A DNA stretch of 64,000 nucleotides, taken from assembly GCA_009746045.1 (NCBI GenBank), contig RPFO01000513.1, positions 2,501-66,500 on the forward strand, written 5' to 3'. Positions 44,101-54,338 of this stretch are shown in pieces. A model generated the notes under the pieces. That model was not told where the DNA came from, did not search any database, and worked only from the letters and a program-made list of their open reading frames with translations. The stretch comes from Mesostigma viride (Eukaryota > Streptophyta > Mesostigmatophyceae > Mesostigmatales > Mesostigmataceae). A program made the translations under genes and the position numbers. Positions within the stretch are counted from its first letter, which is position 1. Each line of letters begins with the position of its first letter.

Positions 44101-47100
44101 ACAAACACAAACACAAACACAAACACAAACACAAACACAAACACAAACACAAACACAAACACAAACACAAACACAAACACAAACACAAACACAAACACAA
44201 ACACAAACACAAACACAAACACAAACACAAACACAAACACAAACACAAACACAAACACAAACACAAACACAAACACAAACACAAACACAAACACAAACAC
44301 AAACACAAACACAAACACAAACACAAACACAAACACAAACACAAACACAAACACAAACACAAACACAAACACAAACACAAACACAAACACAAACACAAAC
44401 ACAAACACAAACACAAACACAAACACAAACACAAACACAAACACAAACACAAACACAAACACAAACACAAACACAAACACAAACACAAACACAAACACAA
44501 ACACAAACACAAACACAAACACAAACACAAACACAAACACAAACACAAACACAAACACAAACACAAACACAAACACAAACACAAACACAAACACAAACAC
44601 AAACACAAACACAAACACAAACACAAACACAAACACAAACACAAACACAAACACAAACACAAACACACACATACACGAACGCACAAACACAAACACTCAC
44701 ACACCACGGCGGTGACCCTTCATCCCCTGTCTTCACATTTGTTCATTAGGGTTCCTTCTTTATATTAAAAATTGAATCAGGCATGGCAGGCCTCCACATT
44801 GTACTATCACCCACTTCAGCACGCCACGACGTGAGTGGTGCACTAACACAGACGATCAAGTATCTTGTTACTGGGAATCGGCACTAGGCAGCACCCGATT
44901 TCAGAGCCTTACAATCAAACTGTTCAGTAGCACTCCACCGCTGCCGTCTGTGAAGACCATCAGCCCCAGTTCCACACCAACTCCGCGCGAACGCATCCTC
45001 GTGCAGAAGATGGTCCACAGTCCACCACATCGCTACCCACTTGCACATGCCACTCCCATGAGCCGCCGTACAGCCTCATGCACATCTCACGCACAACTCG
45101 TGCTTTCCTCACCCGCATCGCCGACTTGCCCAACACTCATCAATTGCTTCAGCTTCCTGACCCCAACAGCCGTGTGCACAGCTGGCCCTTTACTCCACCT
45201 TCACTCACCCGACCCACCGTACAGCCGTGTGCACAGCTGGCCCATTTTACCCCCTTCCTTCACCTGACCCACCGTACAGCCGTGTGCACAGCTGGCCCAT
45301 TTTCCCCCCTTCACTCACCCGACCTGCCGTACAGCCGTGTGCACAGCTGGCCCATTTCCCCCCCTTCACTCACCCGACCTGCCGTACAGCCGTGTGCACA
45401 GCTGGGCCATTTTCCACCCTTCATTCACCCGACCTGCCGTACAGCCGTGTGCACAGCTGGCCCATTTCCCCCCCTTCACTCACCCGACCTGCCGTACAGC
45501 CGTGTGCACAGCTGGGCCATTTTCCACCCTTCATTCACCCGACCTGCCGTACAGCCGTGTGCACAGCTGGCCCATTTCCCCCCCTTCACTCACCCGACCT
45601 GCCGTACAGCCGTGTGCACAGCTGGCCCATTTCCCCCCCTTCACTCACCCGACCCGCCGTACAGCCGTGTGCACAGCTGGCCCATTTCCCCCCCTTCACT
45701 CACCCGACCCGCCGTACAGCCGCGTCGAGCTGCTGTCTGCCTGGTGGAACCGGTCGAACACGCGCGTGACCATAAGCGGCGACATGCCGATGCCGGTGTC
45801 CTGGATATCCACACGCAGCGCCCACGTGTCTGAGCACGCGCAGGGACAGGTGGCAGCGTGTGGCTCCCCATCCCCGTCCCTCACGGTGACACTGGCATCC
45901 GTGTCCATACTAGCCACGCAGGAGGGGCTGCATTGGCAGGGGCCAGCAGCCGGGCGGCACAGCGTAGTCGTCACAGTGACCTTGCCCTTGTGGGTGAACT
46001 TGACGGCGTTGCCCACACTGGCATGGCTCATGGCAGTGGTTCGTGCACAACGGAGCAGATAGGCATGTGTGCGGACGTCAGTGGTTCGATGTTCCTCGTT
46101 CAATCAAGGGCTATGAATCCAGTCAAACACAGCGCTCAACGCCCGGACAGTCAGGAACCGAAGCGTAAACAAGATTTCTGGATAACAAATGTTTACATAA
46201 GAAAGGAAATGCAAGGGGCAGGCGGGGGGTCCAAACTGAGTTGCTAGCTACCAGGGCAGTGGGGAACACTTGTCACCTGGTGCAAAGCGAAAAATCCAGA
46301 GCCCCGGGCACTTGCACCTGTGTAGAGAGCATGATGCATGCAGGTCACTACTTCTATTTGTGAGATGACCTGTCTTGTGAGGTGACCCTTGACCTGCCCA
46401 ACGCATCCCACCCCCTTCTCCTCGCCTTGACATGACTTTGGCTATACATCATATTCAAGGTTCCAGGTTCGGCTACATCTGACTCCTAAAGTAGCTGACA
46501 CATCGGTGCTCATAAGGCAACTGTCTTCCCCAACCCAAAGGCAGGGGTGTCCTGCCAGTGTGCCTTGTCACGTACAGGTTGAGCAGGATCTGCCGCAGGC
46601 GCGTCGGGTCGGACAAGATCCACCGCCGCTCCTCCTCCACCATGGCAACATGCAGCTCGATCCCCTTCTCCCTCGCCTTGGGCGCAAACAGCCTGTTCGC
46701 GTGCGACAGGATGGCATTAACGTCGGTCGGAATCATCTCGATCCGCAGCTGCCCCTCGTCGATTTTGCTCACGTCCAAGATGTCGTTGACGATCGACAGC
46801 AGCAGCTTGGAGCTCTCTACCATCATTCCCGCCAGCTCAGCTTGCTCGCCGTTGAGGGGCGTGTCCAGCAGCAGTGTGCCGGCTCCCAGAATCCCAACCA
46901 TGGGCGTGCGGATCTCGTGCGAGATGCTGCGGGGCCCACGGGGACAGTTGAACATGTAGGAGCAGATATTGGGTGCCCACGGGGACAGTTGAACATGTAG
47001 GAGCAGATATGGGGTGAGGGAGAGGACATGCAAACCCACTGCAAGATGCTGCAGAGCACATCATCGGGCAGTGTAACACAAATAGGATACGGCTATTAGT

Positions 47101-47877
47101 ATTGGGGAGTGTAACACAAATAGGATACGGCTATTAGTATTAGGGATCGTAACACAAATAGGATACGGCTATTAGTATTAGGGATCGTAACACAAATAGG
47201 ATACGGCTATTAGTATTAGGGATCGTAACACAAATAGTATACGGCTATTAGTATTAGGGAGTGTGCCACAAATACGATAAGGCTATTAGTATTAGGGATC
47301 GTAACACAAATAGGATACGGCTATCAGTATTAGGGAGTGTACCACAAATAGGATAAGGCTATTAGTATTAGGGAGTGGGAGTGAAGGAAGGGCATGCCGA
47401 CCTTGTGCGAGCACAAGAGATGCTGCTTTCGTGCAAAAAAGAATGTTTACCAAGTGCTTTTGTTGGCAAAACATACTCAAAGGCAGCCATGCCCGTAGCT
47501 TGTTGCCAGATATCGACGAAAATCCGTGTGGCCAGCACAGCTAGTCCTAGAATAGCGAATATCGTGACACAAAGTTGGCCCTACGTGCCCACATAATAAC
47601 TAAACAGGCAACTGAACATCTAATTGGATATGTAATTGCATAGGTGGCTGGTGCCACCCAATGATTCTGGCACCCACTTGGCGAGAAACGCGCTCTTGGC
47701 CTTTTGCGCGCTCTGCGAGATGGCCAGCATCGCGTGCAGCTCCCGCTCCAGCTTCTGGAGCATGCAGATGTCCTCCGGCTCCCACAGGGGCCTCTTCAGC
47801 GCCACCAGGTCTCTCGGCTTCCGCGTTTGGACCACGACCAGTTCGGGCGGGCCGGCCCGTTCACACGGTGGAACGCC
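40339..47877 (-). CDS. Hybrid sensor histidine kinase (DHp-HATPase-REC), 5' end not found
   Basis: Six exons: 47877-47678, 46926-46576, 46017-45704, 43189-42960, 42094-41963, 40860-40339. All five junctions are GT-AG, keep phase and rebuild family motifs, giving 582 residues. Residues ~25-66 are a coiled linker; NISHEIRTPM carries the phospho-accepting H70. LVGNAVKFT is the N box, DTGIGM (D257) the G1 box, FDRFHQAD the F box and YGGSGLGTT the G2 box, split by an intron. The receiver starts AILAEDNN, with phospho-acceptor D410 (IFMDIQMP), T438 (ALTAN) and K460 (LPKP). A 35-40-residue insertion with seven Cys lies between the N and G1 boxes. The enzyme would autophosphorylate and pass phosphate His to Asp. 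The sensor domain and start codon are upstream and unresolved. Similar hybrid kinases include cytokinin-receptor-type proteins; the signal sensed cannot be told from this part. Confidence 0.93.
41032..41530 (+). repeat. (GTAT)n microsatellite in kinase intron
   Basis: About 125 GTAT units with a single GTATATAT interruption near 41092, preceded by a GT-rich block (40908-41030). It lies in the intron that separates the two halves of the receiver domain (40861-41962). Confidence 0.98.
43460..44700 (+). repeat. (ACAAAC)n hexanucleotide array in kinase intron
   Basis: About 205 units. An identical interruption, ATACACGAACGCAC, occurs at 44041 and again at 44671, 630 bp (105 units) apart. On the kinase transcript it reads as a GU-rich (GUUUGU) tract within the intron that splits the G2 box. 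Confidence 0.98.
45164..45720 (-). repeat. 55-bp minisatellite derived from kinase exon end and donor
   Basis: About ten units. On the minus strand each contains CTGTACGGCRGGTCGGGTGAGTG, written here in two parts as CTGTACGGC and RGGTCGGGTGAGTG, which is the end of the HATPase exon plus its 5' splice site. The array begins at the functional exon end (45704) and extends into the intron, so it presents about ten extra donor-like sites. Confidence 0.93.
46934..47015 (-). repeat. Two-copy 41-bp repeat at a kinase 3' splice site
   Basis: GCCCACGGGGACAGTTGAAC plus downstream bases occurs at 46934 and 46975, immediately beside the acceptor (CCCCGCAG) of the DHp exon. The pyrimidine-rich acceptor region has thus been duplicated. 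Confidence 0.9.
47071..47375. repeat. 38-bp minisatellite in kinase intron
   Basis: Eight units of GGATACGGCTATTAGTATTA plus 18 further bases, with a few substitutions (GGATC versus GGAGTG). Lies in the intron 46927-47677. Confidence 0.95.
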
Positions 47878-48826
47878 CTGCGGATGGTGCTACATCACGT
47901 GTTTTGAGTTCAGGGATTGGAGGAACAGCGCGAGATGGAAACGAGGGGGTTGTGAGGGGAAAAGTGCGCGTGGCCGCCAAAGATCCATTGGTCGACTGAC
48001 TCAAAAAGAATCCTGGCCTCCATGGAGGGTTCTGCTTGAAGCAACTAGTTTACATCATGGCTGGGTACTTTGACTCGCTGGGAAGTCATGGATGCCAATC
48101 AAGAAGTTTGCTTCCCAGAGTTTCATTGTGGGGTAGTATGGGCATGCAGTCAGCCAGCCACTTCTGGACAGGATCAGGTGTACAAGGTGGTGACATGAGG
48201 GGACAACCAGGCTCGATTCCCACCACCCAAGGGTGGTAGTCATGCATACCCTACAGAGCAGCTATGGGAGATGCTGCTGGCCCGATGTCACAAAAAATAG
48301 AAGCCGGACAACGATGAGATCCCACCCCTGGCTACGAGCGGCCGCACTCACGCAGCCTAGGCAGTGGTTCGGCATTGCCTAAATCTGCAACATGAACATG
48401 AGGGCATCCTGGCCCCCACAGGGGCATCAGGATGGTGCATACCTCGGCATCTCCCTCGACTGGGCAGGCGCCATCCTGGGCCCACCCACAGTGCACGTCG
48501 CGGCATGCCTGCACGCCGGCGTGATACTTGGAGTAGCACATGGGCGAAGGCATGGCCAGATGGTCTGCCTGCAGAGCGCTCACGTCATGCAGGGTCGTTG
48601 CCTGCGCCACCTGGAGCCGCAGGCCACGTATTACGGCGTGAGGATTCAATAGCATTTATAAGTGGCCAATTTGATGCGATTCAAGGAGGTGCATTGAACC
48701 AAAAACATAAAAAGTTGTGGGCTCAACGAGGGCTTACGCTGACCAACAAACACGGAAAACGATGGCTAAGGTCCCCCCTCCGGGACCGGTAAAATGTGAA
48801 GCGCCTTAGCGCGGCGTACAAGAGCC
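47878..48826 (-). other. Probable upstream kinase intron(s); one candidate exon
   Basis: The kinase continues 5' of 47877 because that exon begins with an acceptor (CATCCGCAG). A minus-strand frame ending near 48362 at CTGC|GTGAGT, with a Leu/Ala-rich start (RGLRLQVAQATTLHDVSALQ) and Cys/His content, could be a preceding exon. Its phase does not fit the next acceptor, so I do not assign it. No other gene is seen. Confidence 0.3.
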
Positions 48827-49474
48827 CTACACAGCTGAACAGCTGCACGATGGACCTGAGAACAACTGTTTCGATTTTCTGTCCATATCACTCCAGGCAT
48901 ACGCAATAAGAGTGCCACGGTCTGATGGTAGTAAAGGACATAAAAGCTTGATATCATGCCTTTGCTTCCGTAGGTCAATGTCAGTCCAGTTTACCTGCTT
49001 GCATGCCTTCTCGCCCACGTCCACCTCATTCTCGTTGTATCCAAGAATCGCCTCAACTAGCTTGATCCATTCCTTCTTAAGGACAAGGTCGCTGGTATGC
49101 GTCTTTCGATCTCGCGCATTTGGTTTTGAATCGTAGAAAACCTCAGAATTTGACCTCCTTTCCAAGAATGACGAGCTGGTGTGGTTAGAGCTATGAATAA
49201 TTTCGGCGCTAGTGTCAGCAGGCGGGTGACAGGAATATGGCACAATTTGCGCAGCATGCAGGAACGTCGAGCTGTCAGTTCGACAGCTGCAACTGGTGGT
49301 TAGCTGCTGACGTAAGTGCGCAATCTCTTTGCTAAGCCTCTTGTTCTCAACTTTTAAAGCGAGGTATGCCTCTTGAAGGTCGACCTGCCCCATGCGTGCG
49401 TTCCAAATGTCCATGTCAGGATGGAACTCGCGGAGATGTAATGACAGCGTTGTTGGGGGAAATGGGAGTGTCAC
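48827..49474 (-). CDS. Hypothetical coiled-coil protein (215 residues)
   Basis: An ATG-initiated frame. Residues 33-56 form a heptad-like coil (LALKVENKRLSKEIAHLRQQ), then a Ser/Thr-rich low-complexity middle, then a Lys/Asp-rich part (KKEWIKLVEAILGYNENEVD, KQVNWTDIDLRKQRHDIKLL). A bZIP-like or kinase-N-terminal role could be imagined, but there is no basic region before the coil. It lies on the same strand upstream of the kinase and might be its 5' exon or a separate gene. Not recognised. Confidence 0.3.
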   Translation of the reverse strand: MTLPFPPTTLSLHLREFHPDMDIWNARMGQVDLQEAYLALKVENKRLSKEIAHLRQQLTTSCSCRTDSSTFLHAAQIVPYSCHPPADTSAEIIHSSNHTSSSFLERRSNSEVFYDSKPNARDRKTHTSDLVLKKEWIKLVEAILGYNENEVDVGEKACKQVNWTDIDLRKQRHDIKLLCPLLPSDRGTLIAYAWSDMDRKSKQLFSGPSCSCSAV

Positions 49475-50229
49475 CCATTTACTGGGAAGTCTTCAGCATA
49501 CAATTATGAAAACGCTAAATGAACCTTAGAATTACCTAAATGCGTTTTCTTTTCTTTAATTAATGGTCGGCAAGGCACGGCGGAGTGCACCCGTTGCACT
49601 GGTGGTATACTGGTCAAAGTCGAGAAATGAACGTGACGCGCGAGACCGATGACCAGCACGCGCGCCCCCGGGTTGTGCGTTTTCGTCGGTTCACTGCCTG
49701 GGGCGTCCAGAGCCCACAAATGGGTGGCGGGGAATCGGTAGCAATCATTAACTTGCGCCTGATTGATGAAAGGCCAGGCCTGTTGGTGGGTACCAAATCT
49801 TTTACGCCGCAGTGATTCGTGCAATGTTTTTACATGAAGCCGCGTTTTGACCTTTCGAAACTTCCGTTGACTCGGCAAATGTGTGACTTAGAATTAAAGT
49901 TGCACTTGGCCACGTGTGGCGGTCGGCCTTCCAACTATAACTTTGGTGCAGCTGTGAACTGACAAGTCGAGAGATTCCCGAGCCATTTGCCCTTGCATTG
50001 CGCTACGGTTACGCCCACGGTTTCATATGAAAACGGCCTCAGCGGTAGATCGCCGTAACGTTAAGCGCAGATTCCCTGCCCTAAGACTAGCGCATTAGTT
50101 TGGTGGGATTGCGCTTAGTTTGGTGGCCGTTTCCAGTTAAAACCGTTGTAACCGCTAGATGTCAGCATAGCGCAATCGGAAGGGCAAAAGACTCCGGAAT
50201 CTCTCGATTATTAGCAGCATATTTGCGAC
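49475..50229. other. No firm gene; one weak minus-strand frame
   Basis: A 124-residue minus-strand frame (49504-49878) is basic and without recognisable domain. The rest holds nothing visible apart from a repeated GCGCTTAGTTTGGTGG-like phrase near 50100. Confidence 0.35.
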
Positions 50230-50249
50230 AGTCCCGGAGATAACGCCCG

Positions 50250-50445
50250 AGAGGGGGGGGGTCTAGCACCCCCTCCCCCCCCCCGCCCAGCCACGGTCCC
50301 GAACCCCCCGGGTCAGACCCCATCCCCCACCACCATTCGTTGCCATCCCCGGGGGGCCAGGGGGGGGGGGGGGGGGGGGGGGGGGGAAAGAAGGCTTGCC
50401 CCCCTCCCCCCTCTCCCCCCTCCCCCCCCCCCCCCCCAACGTCGA
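50250..50445. repeat. G/C homopolymer-rich block
   Basis: Runs of C and G, including a G tract of about 25 at 50362-50386 and a C tract of about 14 near 50430. Such tracts invite polymerase slippage and assembly error. They lie just outside the piggyBac-like copy 5. Confidence 0.9.
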
Positions 50446-50494
50446 CCAATTTAACCCATAGTCCGTAAACTACCCGACCTGTCGGGTAGTTTGA

Positions 50495-51066
50495 TGTTAC
50501 GTCGCGTAACAATTCGTTGTAGTTACGGACGTAAATTAGGTCTTTTGCCTCGGTTGTCCCCAGGTTTACGTTTAGGCTCCTACCGGGACATTATTGTCCT
50601 CGTAACAGTACTGTGGTACATTGGGTGCCGTTGGGCGCCGCGCCGCGTACTTTACTAGTGGTCCTGATCCTGTGGTAGAATGTAGTGGACCAGCGTGCAT
50701 CAGTAGATGTAGTGGACCAGCGTGCATCTGTAGGCGAGGGCCATGTCGGCCCGAGCGTGTTGGACCGTTGGTGACCATTTATGCGCGTTCTATCCCTTGT
50801 GTGTGCACTCGGCGTGTGTTAAATGAATTAACACATATAGGCTTGGGTCACGGCAGTTTAGTTGTGTTTCCTTCCTCTTTTCCTGGAGTAAACGGGTTTG
50901 ATTAAATGGCCTATGGCATATTACAGTAGTACATATGTAAATGCATTGAGATCTGGTTCGTCTCGGTCGTCTTTCGCTAGGGGTGTAAATAGAAGCGGCC
51001 TCACTAGTTTAGGTAGTATCAGGACCGGTAGAGGTAGAGGTGGCGGCCGAGGCTTGCGGCGTAACA
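50495..51066 (+). repeat. 5' LTR
   Basis: 572 bp, TG...CA. It contains a two-copy GTAGTGGACCAGCGTGCATC repeat (50692-50730), a TGTAA at 50936-50940 and a start codon at 50913 whose frame continues beyond the LTR. It lacks a 4-bp TACG-type insertion found in the 3' LTR. Confidence 0.96.
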
Positions 51067-51212
51067 ATGGACTCGGAGGTAGTTTAGATAGAGAGCGAGA
51101 CGACGATCCTTTGCAACATACGTCATTGAATCAACCCTTCCGCGGCTGGGAAAATGAAGACGACACCTACTTGACAGGTAATGGGCGGGTCGCCTGCGAG
51201 CTGGGGGGGTAG
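50913..51212 (+). CDS. RG-rich leader ORF starting within the LTR
   Basis: The ATG at 50913 opens a frame across the LTR end into the leader: Ser/Arg-rich, then TGRGRGGGRGLRR, then an acidic stretch (DRERDDDP, WENEDDTYL). A strong donor (ACAG|GTAATG, 51178) cuts this frame after 88 codons in phase 1. Spliced to the acceptor CCTCCGCAG before ORF3 (57992) the frame would continue into ORF3. RGG segments are typical RNA-binding tails. No homologue recognised; coding is plausible but unproven. Confidence 0.35.
   Translation: MAYYSSTYVNALRSGSSRSSFARGVNRSGLTSLGSIRTGRGRGGGRGLRRNNGLGGSLDRERDDDPLQHTSLNQPFRGWENEDDTYLTGNGRVACELGG
51068..51085 (+). other. Putative primer-binding site
   Basis: TGGACTCGGAGGTAGTTT starts one base after the 5' LTR. 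TGG complements a tRNA 3' CCA. The tRNA was not identified. Confidence 0.5.
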
Positions 51213-51580
51213 TGCTGCCTGATTCAGGACACGCCCTGCCTAGAAGATAGACCTGCTCGAAGCGGAAAATCCTTTTCTAGATAGTTCCTTTTCCTCGTCT
51301 TGTTTTCCTTAGAAAAGTGGTTCACTGTCGTAGATAGGTGATGTTTTCGGTTCGGTGTTAGTGAGACGATTAGCGTCTGGGTAGGTTCCACCTTTTCCTT
51401 CGTGCTGCTGTACATTAGACGGCCGCACTCGCAGAAAGTCACTGGGTCGCTGACTTTAGGACTACGAGCGCTGGACCATTGCCGCCCTCGTCATTTCGGT
51501 GATCCAGATAACCCAGCTAAGTCGACTCCTACCCCTTCCACTCCTATCGTGACTACTCAAGAACAACAAGGTGCGTTACC

Positions 51581-51931
51581 ATGAGCCAACGGCGATCTTT
51601 TACTGCTCCTTCCCATTCTTCTAGCGATAATAGTCTAGCTAAATATTACGTAGTGATTACGCCTCAATGGTCCTCCATTTTCCTTTCTTGGTCCGACGCT
51701 AGGAAGATCGTTCAGAATCGTGTATACAACGTAATTAGGTACAAGAAATTTATGTCCTTCGAAGAAGCTCAGCAGTTCCTTATAGATCATAGCCAAACAG
51801 ATTTAGGCCTTCATGTACGCCCTATTCCTCATGGTCGTCCTCCTGTAGAAGCTCTAGTCTTTGCTACCCCTCCTTCTTCTCCCCCTAAACGGGCTGCATC
51901 TGCATCTGCTTCAGATACTCCTCTCACTTAG
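51581..51931 (+). CDS. Small protein with RNase H1 hybrid-binding-like (Cauli_VI) domain
   Basis: A 116-residue intact frame with a clear ATG. Residues 21-67 (KYYVVITPQWSSIFLSW and YKKFMSFEEAQQFL) match the pattern of the N-terminal hybrid-binding domain of eukaryotic RNase H1, also found in caulimovirus protein VI: aromatic-Y-x-V, a G/S-I-F-x-S-W turn, V, then Y-K-K-F with an F-E-E-A helix. In RNase H1 this fold binds RNA:DNA hybrids. Here it is detached from any RNase H and precedes gag, so it may bind the replication intermediate or element RNA. Residues 76-116 are a Pro/Ser/Ala tail. It lies 134 bp before gag and may be translated from a spliced or leaky-scanned message. Confidence 0.65.
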   Translation: MSQRRSFTAPSHSSSDNSLAKYYVVITPQWSSIFLSWSDARKIVQNRVYNVIRYKKFMSFEEAQQFLIDHSQTDLGLHVRPIPHGRPPVEALVFATPPSSPPKRAASASASDTPLT

Positions 51932-52064
51932 GAGTTTGGTTCCCTATCCATTACTGTTGTTAAAAAGGATTGATTTTAATTTTGTTCCTGCTGCATACCT
52001 TCAAGGTTTTTCCTTTTTCCTTTGTTGCTTTCTTCTAGATTCCTATTCCTTTACGTAATTAAAG

Positions 52065-53814
52065 ATGGATCCAGTGGGTGGAGATATGTCGCCTATACCT
52101 ACCAATAATAATAATAATAATAATAATACTAATAACACTAACAATGACAATACTCGTGGTAACCGACGGGACTCCTTGGAAACGGTACACCATCTCACCC
52201 TCAAGGTATTCTGCGTACCTCACCTCCTTCTCCTGTTGCTGGTGGTCGCCGTCGTCCCTCAATTACCCCACCTACCTATGAACAACGTATTTCCCAAGTC
52301 AGATTTAGTGATGAACCTTCTTTTGTTGTGAACCAGGCCCCTGCCCCTTCTGCAACCTTGGCTCACCCCTCCAGCAGGTCCTCACACACTAACAATGCTT
52401 CTAGGCCTCCTTCCCACCCTGTGCCTTCAATGCCTGCTATTAACACGGGTCGTACCTCGGCCCCTGTCGGCCCTTCTGGGCGCCCTAGTGCAGTTCCCTT
52501 TTACCCACCTGCTTCCTGGTCCTACCCTGAGACGGCCTATGAGGCTGCCCAGGTCCCTACCCGTGTGGCTGATTTAGAAGTTAATAATGATTTCAGTACC
52601 ATGCCCCTAGATGATAGGAATTATGATCATTTTGCCTATTCCTCTCTTCGTGAGCAATATACTGTTCCCTTCTCCTATGGGCACCATCCTGAAACGGTGG
52701 CTCCCTCTAGACCCCTACCCAAGACTTTTCCTATCCCTTCCTTCTATCCCGCTTATGTAGCAGTGGAAGATAGTGGCCCTATGGGAAAAACTGATTCTTC
52801 TAATCCCCCTAAGCCTCCTGCTCTTCCCCTCTTTGCCAACCTTCCTAAGCTGGATGTCAAGTCTACCCCTCAACAGTTTTTCACCTTTCATTATGTTGCT
52901 CACCCAGAACACAGAGTCCTGGCAGAACCACAATAGGTGGCGCCTCTCTGATGCTGTACTAGTTCCTCATTATCTTACTACCTGCATTACTCCTGAACTT
53001 GCTAACCTCATCCAGTGTGAGTCTCTTGCCTCTCATGCCTACCCAAACTCTGTAGCAGAATTGTTCAAGCGTTTAGAGAACCATTTAGTCCCTCCCGATG
53101 CAGATTGGCAGGATAGATTATCCTTTGGCACCTTGCAGCAGGGTACCAAGTCCTTCAAAGAATATATGAAAGAGTTTGATGCTCAGATGGTACGAATTAG
53201 GGATTTGTCGGGTGCAGAAGTACGTGCCGCTTCCTTCAGGGCCTCAGTAGACCCTTATTGCGTGAAGTCAAGCGCCAGTTCTCTGCCTACCGTTTTACTG
53301 ACCTGCCCCTCAAGCATGTGCGCCAGCATCTTTTACGAGTAGCAGATTTCTTCTCCACCCTTCTCTTCCTACCCGTTCCCGTATTAATAATATTAGCCTT
53401 ACCCCTGAGGAGGAGAACTCCTATGTAGAAGAATTAGATATCTGTGTGACTGACCTTTCAGCTCTGGATGTCTCTCATATCACCTGCTATCATTGTAAGG
53501 AAGTAGGTCATCTTAAACGTGAGTGCCCCAAGTTCCTTTCGGGTGCTCCCCCTCATCCCGACGCTCGCCCTCCTCGTACCCCTCAGCGTGCTCCTATTCG
53601 TCCCACTTCAGGACGCATTCCTTCAGCTACCCCTAGTAGGCTGAATGCTGTGCAGACAGGATCCCCAGGGTTCCCCTATGATAATCAGGCTCCCGCACCC
53701 TCTTCAATCCCTCGTGACCCTCCAGCAGTGGCTTTTCCGCCAGGGTCTTCTTCGGGGTTAGTTCCTATGGATTTGGGGGGGAGGGGGAACAGTAGGCCTG
53801 TCAGCCGGGGGTAA
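52065..53814 (+). pseudogene. gag (capsid and zinc knuckle), frameshifted
   Basis: Begins MDPVGGDMSPIP followed by an Asn run. A Pro/Ser-rich N-terminal region leads to a retrotransposon-gag capsid segment (WRLSDAVLVPHY, WQDRLSFGTLQQGTKSFKEY) and a CCHC zinc knuckle, CYHCKEVGHLKREC, at 53485-53526. The continuous protein is spread over several frames, with breaks near 52170, 52925, 53250 and 53360. The product would form the virus-like particle and bind RNA. Given near-identical LTRs, the breaks are either very recent or assembly indels. Confidence 0.8.
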
Positions 53815-53907
53815 CCTGGACAGGTCCTTAGATAGTACCCCAGATAAAATTTTTGCCTGCCTGTTTTTATAACCTCTGTAGGAGCTGAATCATCCCTACC
53901 ACTACGT

Positions 53908-54327
53908 GTGCGTCCTCTTATGTTCTTGAATGGTGGTTTAACCGTCCCTCACACTGTTGTAGACCCCTTCCTGCATGCTGATGAACTCTTGAATGTCTCT
54001 GTGTTGGTAGATAGCGGTGCGGCTAGCTCCTTTGTGAGCGAGGCCCTAGTTAGGCGTTTAGGACTAGTCCCTACCCCTCACACCAAACCCGTCACTGTTC
54101 ATTATGCTGATGGTCGCACCAGTCATTCCCCGGGTACGGTGTCCCTTCCCATGGTTATACAAGGACGTACTGTCAACCTGACGGCCACTATAGGCCCTAT
54201 CACTACCGCTGATGTATTACTAGGATTAGATTGGCACCAGGATAATAAGATTACTATTAATTATGATACCATGGTCATTTGGTTTCCAGATAGCTCTTAC
54301 TGGGTACCGAACGTCATTATAGATTAG
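53908..54327 (+). CDS. Aspartic protease segment of gag-pol
   Basis: A 139-codon frame with the retropepsin active site VLVDSGAASSFV (Asp at residue 35) and the later VLLGLDWHQ motif. It would cleave the Gag-Pol polyprotein as a homodimer. The frame is separated from the zinc-knuckle frame by about 90 bp with stops, and from RT by one frame change near 54305, so it is expressed only as part of a polyprotein if those breaks are bridged. Motif order is standard for Ty3/gypsy. Confidence 0.88.
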   Translation: MRPLMFLNGGLTVPHTVVDPFLHADELLNVSVLVDSGAASSFVSEALVRRLGLVPTPHTKPVTVHYADGRTSHSPGTVSLPMVIQGRTVNLTATIGPITTADVLLGLDWHQDNKITINYDTMVIWFPDSSYWVPNVIID

Positions 54328-54338
54328 AAAATTTATCC

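Noticed and set aside
43334-44768. Very long frames of TQTQ, NTNT, HKHK, CVCV and LCLC repeats
   Set aside because: All six frames of an (ACAAAC)n array are open. It lies in a kinase intron.
45078-46062. Plus-strand Pro/His-rich frames up to 251 residues
   Set aside because: They run antisense through the 55-bp minisatellite and the HATPase exon, which is clearly coded on the minus strand.
48332-48655. 5' exon of the kinase
   Set aside because: It has a donor-like end, but its phase does not match the next acceptor and no sensor domain is recognisable.
53812-53882. Intron between zinc knuckle and protease of the LTR element
   Set aside because: GTAACC...CTCTGTAG borders exist but joining them does not give an open frame.
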